64,000 nt of DNA from CAWHYG01 sp963833505. GTDB lineage: Bacteria; Eisenbacteria; RBG-16-71-46; CAIMUX01. The notes under the pieces were generated by a model. The model saw nothing but the letters and a program-made list of their open reading frames with translations, was not told the DNA's origin and searched no databases. The translations under genes were made by a program, and so were the position numbers. Below, piece by piece: positions 61,737-64,000 of the stretch. The stretch lies in the NCBI GenBank assembly GCA_963833505.1, contig CAWHYG010000007.1, positions 2,170,001-2,234,000 on the forward strand, written 5' to 3'. Every line of letters begins with the position of its first letter. Position 1 is the first letter of the stretch.

Positions 61737-63427
61737 ATGCGCGAGGCCGGACTCCCTCCAGATGGCTGCGGCATGACCGACGGCGAGGTCCACCCTGACG
61801 GCGCTGATCCGGAGGAGGCGAAGATCCCACCGATCGAGGATTCCCTCCGGGAAACCCAGGCCAGGTTCGACGCGCTTTTCGAGGGTGTGCAGGCCGGCAT
61901 CCTGATCATCGATTCCGACGCCCACCGGATCGTGGACGCCAACCTGACCGCCCTCAAGGCCGTCGGCCGCGAACGCGAGCAGGTCGTCGGCGCGCGATGC
62001 CACAAATTCGTGTGCCCGGCCGACGAGGGACGCTGCCCGGTGAGCGACCTCGGGCAAACGGTGGACAACTCCGAGCGCTTCCTCTTGACCGCCTCAGGAG
62101 ATCGACGCTCGATCATCAAGACCGTTCGCCCGATGACCATCGGGGGCCACGCCTACCTGTTGGAGAGCTTCCTCGACATCACCGAACGCAAGCGTGCCGA
62201 ACAGCAGCTGCGAGAAAGCGAGGAGCGCTACCGCGATCTCTTCGAGAACGCCACCGACATCGTCTACACCACCGACCTGGCCGGACGCTTCACCGAGCTC
62301 AACCGGGTGGGACGGGAGATCCTCGGATATTCCCGGGGGGAAATCACCGGGTTGGACATTCTGGCAGATGACGGCCCCGGAGCATCGGGAACGAGTCGGG
62401 CGGGCACACGCCCGGCTTCTGGCGGGAGCGTCCGATCTCACGCTGGAAGTGGAGCTGGACGCCAAGGACGGCCGCCGGGTGACGGTGGAGGTGAAACCCC
62501 GCCTCATCCGTGAGGGAGACCAGCCCGTCGGAGTCCAAGGCATCGCGCGCGACATCACGGGCCGGGACGCCGCCGAAGCCGAATTGCGACACGCGCAGAA
62601 GCTCGAGTCGGTCGGCCGCCTGGCTTCCGGAATCGCACACGAGATCAACACGCCGATTCAATTCGTCGGAGACAACGTTCGTTTCCTGGCAGGAGGCCTT
62701 CGCCTCCCTGGGCACCCTCCTGGCCAGATCCCGGGACCTCAGGAGCGCACTTGCCTCCGGCGGAAACGTCGCCGAACTCGCGGCTGAAACGCAACGCCTC
62801 GAGGAAGAGCTGGAGTGCGACTACCTGCTGGAAGAGCTTCCCCGGGCGATCGCCGAGACGCTCGAGGGGGTCGAGCGGGTGGCGACCATCGTGAACGCCA
62901 TGAGGGAGTTCGCCCATCCCGCGAGCAAAGAGATGGCCGGCGCCGACCTGAACAAGGCGCTCTTGGGCACGCTGGCGGTGGCCCGGCATGAGCTGAAGTA
63001 CGTGGCGGAAGTCGAGACGGACTTCGGAGACCTGCCGTTGGTCGTGTGCCGCCTGGGCGACCTGAACCAGGTCTTTCTGAATCTCCTCGTGAACGCGGCC
63101 CACGCCATCGGCGAGGTCGTGAACGGCACCGACGAAAAGGGCCGCATCCACGTCCGTACCAGGTCGGAAGGCGACAGGGTCCTGATCAGCATTTCCGACA
63201 CGGGCGCCGGCATTCCGGAGGACATCCGGAGCCGCATCTTCGATCCGTTCTTCACGACCAAGAAGCTGGGTCGGGGAACGGGTCAAGGCCTGGCGATCGC
63301 GCGGTCGGTGGTGGTGGAACGCCACCAAGGGACGCTGACCTTCGAGACCGAGGTCGGCAAGGGAACGACGTTTCACCTTCGGCTGCCGGTGAACCCGATG
63401 GAGGCCCCGCTCCGGAAGGCCGCTTGA
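61737..63427 (+). CDS. PAS-domain histidine kinase (read in three frames, two frameshifts)
   Basis: About 560 residues if joined. Frame one (61737 to about 62365) carries two PAS domains: DALFEGVQAGILIIDSDAHR with the Cys motif CHKFVCPADEGRCPVSD, and YRDLFENATDIVYTTDLAGR. Frame two (to about 62690) continues the PAS/PAC (PEHRERVGRAHARLLAGAS; VQGIARDITGRDAAE) and the H-box LASGIAHEINTPIQFV. Frame three has the rest of HisKA and HATPase_c (NLLVNAAHAIGE, SDTGAGIPED, FDPFFTTKK, GQGLAIARSVV) to the stop at 63427. Each shift equals one extra G (GACGGCC; CCTGGCAGG). There is no membrane helix, so the kinase is cytoplasmic. No response regulator lies beside it. Confidence 0.85.
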
Positions 63428-63602
63428 CGGAGACGACGGCCGTTCAACAGATCACTCAAAGCGCCCCATCGAACCGAACCGCGCCTTCTGTTCCCCCCTC
63501 GCCGAAATAGACGCGTCACGGTCCGACGCCAAGGGTCCGCCGTCGATTCTCCCGTGCCTCGCGGTGGGCGATCTCGAATCATGCGGGCCAGCAAACAAAC
63601 GG

Positions 63603-64000
63603 TCAGCGCTCTCCCGCCGCCTGCGCGTAGGTGTCGACGAGCGCCCGCGCCATGCCCTCCTCCGTCTCCGTATCGATCAGGGCGGCTCCGGCGTCGCTCT
63701 CAATCTGGCGCAGTTCCTCATTGGTGAAGCCGGCGATCCCCTTTCTCGCCGACAGGACCTTGGACCACTTCTGAAGGGCCAGCCACCTCTCCAGCGTGCG
63801 CTCCTGCTGGTTCAGGAACTGCGTCTGAAGCAGATAGGTCGTGGTGTATGCCTTGACTTCCGAATACTTCAGGTACGCGACGGCTCCCGTGGCGGCGGCG
63901 CTGCTCCAGGCGAAGGAATCCAAGGGAAAGAGCCCGAAGGACCAGTCGAACTCGTGCGGCACCGCGGATCGATTCCGCCGGAGGTCCTCGACCCCGCTGA
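63603..64000 (-). CDS. Protein of unknown function, 5' end beyond window
   Basis: The minus frame is open from the right edge to the stop at 63603. It reads GVEDLRRNRSAVPHEFDWSF then a hydrophobic patch (FAWSSAAATGAVAYLKY), followed by an amphipathic helix-rich part (TYLLQTQFLNQQERTLERWL; FTNEELRQIESDAGAALI) and ends DTYAQAAGER. A GTG at 63962 could start a 119-residue version, but the upstream codons in frame look equally coding, so the gene probably extends outside. Family not recognised. Confidence 0.6.
   Translation of the reverse strand, partial: SGVEDLRRNRSAVPHEFDWSFGLFPLDSFAWSSAAATGAVAYLKYSEVKAYTTTYLLQTQFLNQQERTLERWLALQKWSKVLSARKGIAGFTNEELRQIESDAGAALIDTETEEGMARALVDTYAQAAGER

Overview
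The window is high-GC, gene-dense bacterial DNA. No rRNA or tRNA gene was found. Several secreted proteins end in the FlgD-Ig-like sorting/anchor module (NPF/NPS...G, YDAAGR, WNGxD..G, PPGxYxxR), and two carry a Cys-rich GACC...C...WQG.GTVC...C module. These features, with multihaem cytochromes and large beta-barrels, point to an uncultured FCB-group-like phylum. 'Candidatus Eisenbacteria' is my best guess; Gemmatimonadota-like or Latescibacteria-like lineages are alternatives. This is inference from gene content, not a placement.

Layout. 0-4 kb: the 3' tail of an unknown gene, a tiny membrane protein, and a two-component pair whose histidine kinase has two haem-c motifs in its periplasmic sensor and is translationally coupled to an NtrC-type regulator. 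4-9.7 kb: a secreted RCC1-repeat protein divergent from a C10-peptidase/beta-helix protein, then a decayed FlgD-Ig remnant. 9.7-13.8 kb: a MntA-HepT toxin-antitoxin pair and a three-gene NAD(P) transhydrogenase operon. 13.8-22 kb is a mobile-element zone: an integrase remnant, an IS256-family element with perfect 8-bp target duplications splitting a secreted-protein gene, a complete group II intron sitting against the Shine-Dalgarno of a second RCC1 gene, and an ISL3 element with an internally deleted transposase. 22-23.9 kb: a second toxin-antitoxin pair (RHH/MazF) and a secreted protein. 24-28.7 kb: an ECF sigma factor, an anti-sigma factor and a beta-barrel, the last two sharing a C-terminal AMPK/glycogen-binding-like domain, then a divergent lipoprotein. 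28.9-37.5 kb: two membrane/TPR proteins, RecQ and a GHMP kinase. 37.7-44.8 kb: a tripartite RND efflux operon with PII-like and DUF2892 genes, divergent from an ArsR regulator. 44.8-50.4 kb: a PLP sulfur-amino-acid enzyme, then a 15-haem-motif cytochrome, an outer-membrane barrel and an 8-haem-motif lipoprotein, which look like an outer-membrane electron conduit. 50.4-55.4 kb: a LigD/Ku end-joining island with a MerR-TPR protein. 55.5-58.2 kb: an AlgI/AlgJ-like O-acetylation pair. 58.8-64 kb: a secreted M14 carboxypeptidase, a PpsR remnant, a PAS histidine kinase in three frames, and a gene running off the right edge.

How genes work together. Conserved 4-base ATGA/GTGA overlaps mark tight operons (kinase/regulator, pntA1-pntA2-pntB, tolC-adaptor-RND, antitoxin-toxin). 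At two operon junctions (26.6 kb and 49.4 kb) the end-of-gene/Shine-Dalgarno/ATGA segment has been tandemly duplicated, which uncouples or multiplies re-initiation sites.

Caution. At least five long genes are broken by single-base frameshifts while both halves stay conserved (IS transposase, anti-sigma factor, large cytochrome, PAS kinase twice). That pattern suits consensus errors in an assembled environmental genome at least as well as real pseudogenes, so these are described as genes with frameshifts.
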